DNA of 26,776 nt from Peptococcaceae bacterium BRH_c23 (GTDB taxonomy: Bacteria; Bacillota_B; Desulfitobacteriia; Desulfitobacteriales; Desulfitobacteriaceae): contig LADV01000182.1 in assembly GCA_000961805.1 (NCBI GenBank), positions 1 through 26,776 of the forward strand. The letters run 5' to 3'. The translations under genes and the position numbers were made by a program. The notes beneath the pieces are model-generated. The model was not told the origin of the DNA. It did no database searches and was given only the letters and a program-made list of their open reading frames with translations. Shown here in pieces: positions 26,665 to 26,776 of the stretch (position 1 is its first letter; every line of letters begins with the position of its first letter).

Positions 26665-26776
26665 CTAGGCCGCATTAAAACACAGCCTATCCTTGTTTTC
26701 ACGGTTTTCTACTGCCAACATCATATAGCGAATGCAAACCAAGGTGGTATGCGCTGTCATCGAGTCATAACTGCGA
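26665..26776 (-). mobile_element. C-terminal piece of an IS4-like transposase
   Basis: Read leftward from the window edge, 36 codons give SYDSMTAHTTLVCIRYMMLAVENRENKDR-like sequence (split here: SYDSMTAHTTLV, CIRYMMLAVENR) and then a stop. The pattern recalls the C-terminal DDE region of IS4/IS5-type transposases. The frame ends soon after ENKDR, earlier than I would expect, so this may be a decayed copy. The rest of the element lies outside the window. Confidence 0.6.

Overview
The window looks like chromosome from an anaerobic, AT-rich Bacillota of the Clostridia / Desulfitobacteriia type. The signs are a tungsten-type aldehyde:ferredoxin oxidoreductase (AOR) with its own ferredoxin and sulfur carrier, two sigma-54 activators with TyrR-like helix-turn-helix tails, a PadR regulator, frequent TTG starts behind strong GGAGG sites, and low GC by eye. 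The species cannot be named from sequence alone.

Left block (1-6481). A hydantoinase/oxoprolinase-type gene leaves the window on the minus strand behind a sigma-54 promoter. Divergent from it, a CBS-PAS-AAA+ sigma-54 activator is followed almost directly by a 1386-residue fused HyuA-HyuB protein. About 330 bp with no recognisable gene follows, then a strong bidirectional terminator.

Central block (6813-18053) is the most interesting part. It encodes what reads as one putrescine-degrading module: PuuP-type importer, PatA-type putrescine aminotransferase, four-cluster ferredoxin, AOR, MoaD-like sulfur carrier, glutamate dehydrogenase and GabT-type 4-aminobutyrate aminotransferase, with a divergent sigma-54 activator in the middle. 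Near-consensus -24/-12 elements precede puuP, patA, gdh and gabT. No NAD(P)-dependent aminobutyraldehyde dehydrogenase is present. I infer that the AOR oxidises 4-aminobutanal to 4-aminobutyrate and passes low-potential electrons to ferredoxin, while GDH recycles the glutamate made by the two transaminases.

Right block (18276-26585). A minus-strand operon encodes a PNPOx-like flavoprotein, the FAD, [2Fe-2S] and molybdopterin subunits of a xanthine-dehydrogenase-family hydroxylase (Mo subunit of 4-hydroxybenzoyl-CoA-reductase flavour), and a CaiE/PaaY-like hexapeptide protein. A PadR regulator, an amidohydrolase-2 enzyme and a divergent PucR/CdaR-type regulator follow. The substrate is not identifiable. 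The last ~110 bases hold the tail of a transposase on the minus strand.

Promoters, terminators and inverted repeats were read by eye. Function calls rest on recognised family motifs and remembered family sequences, not on database searches.
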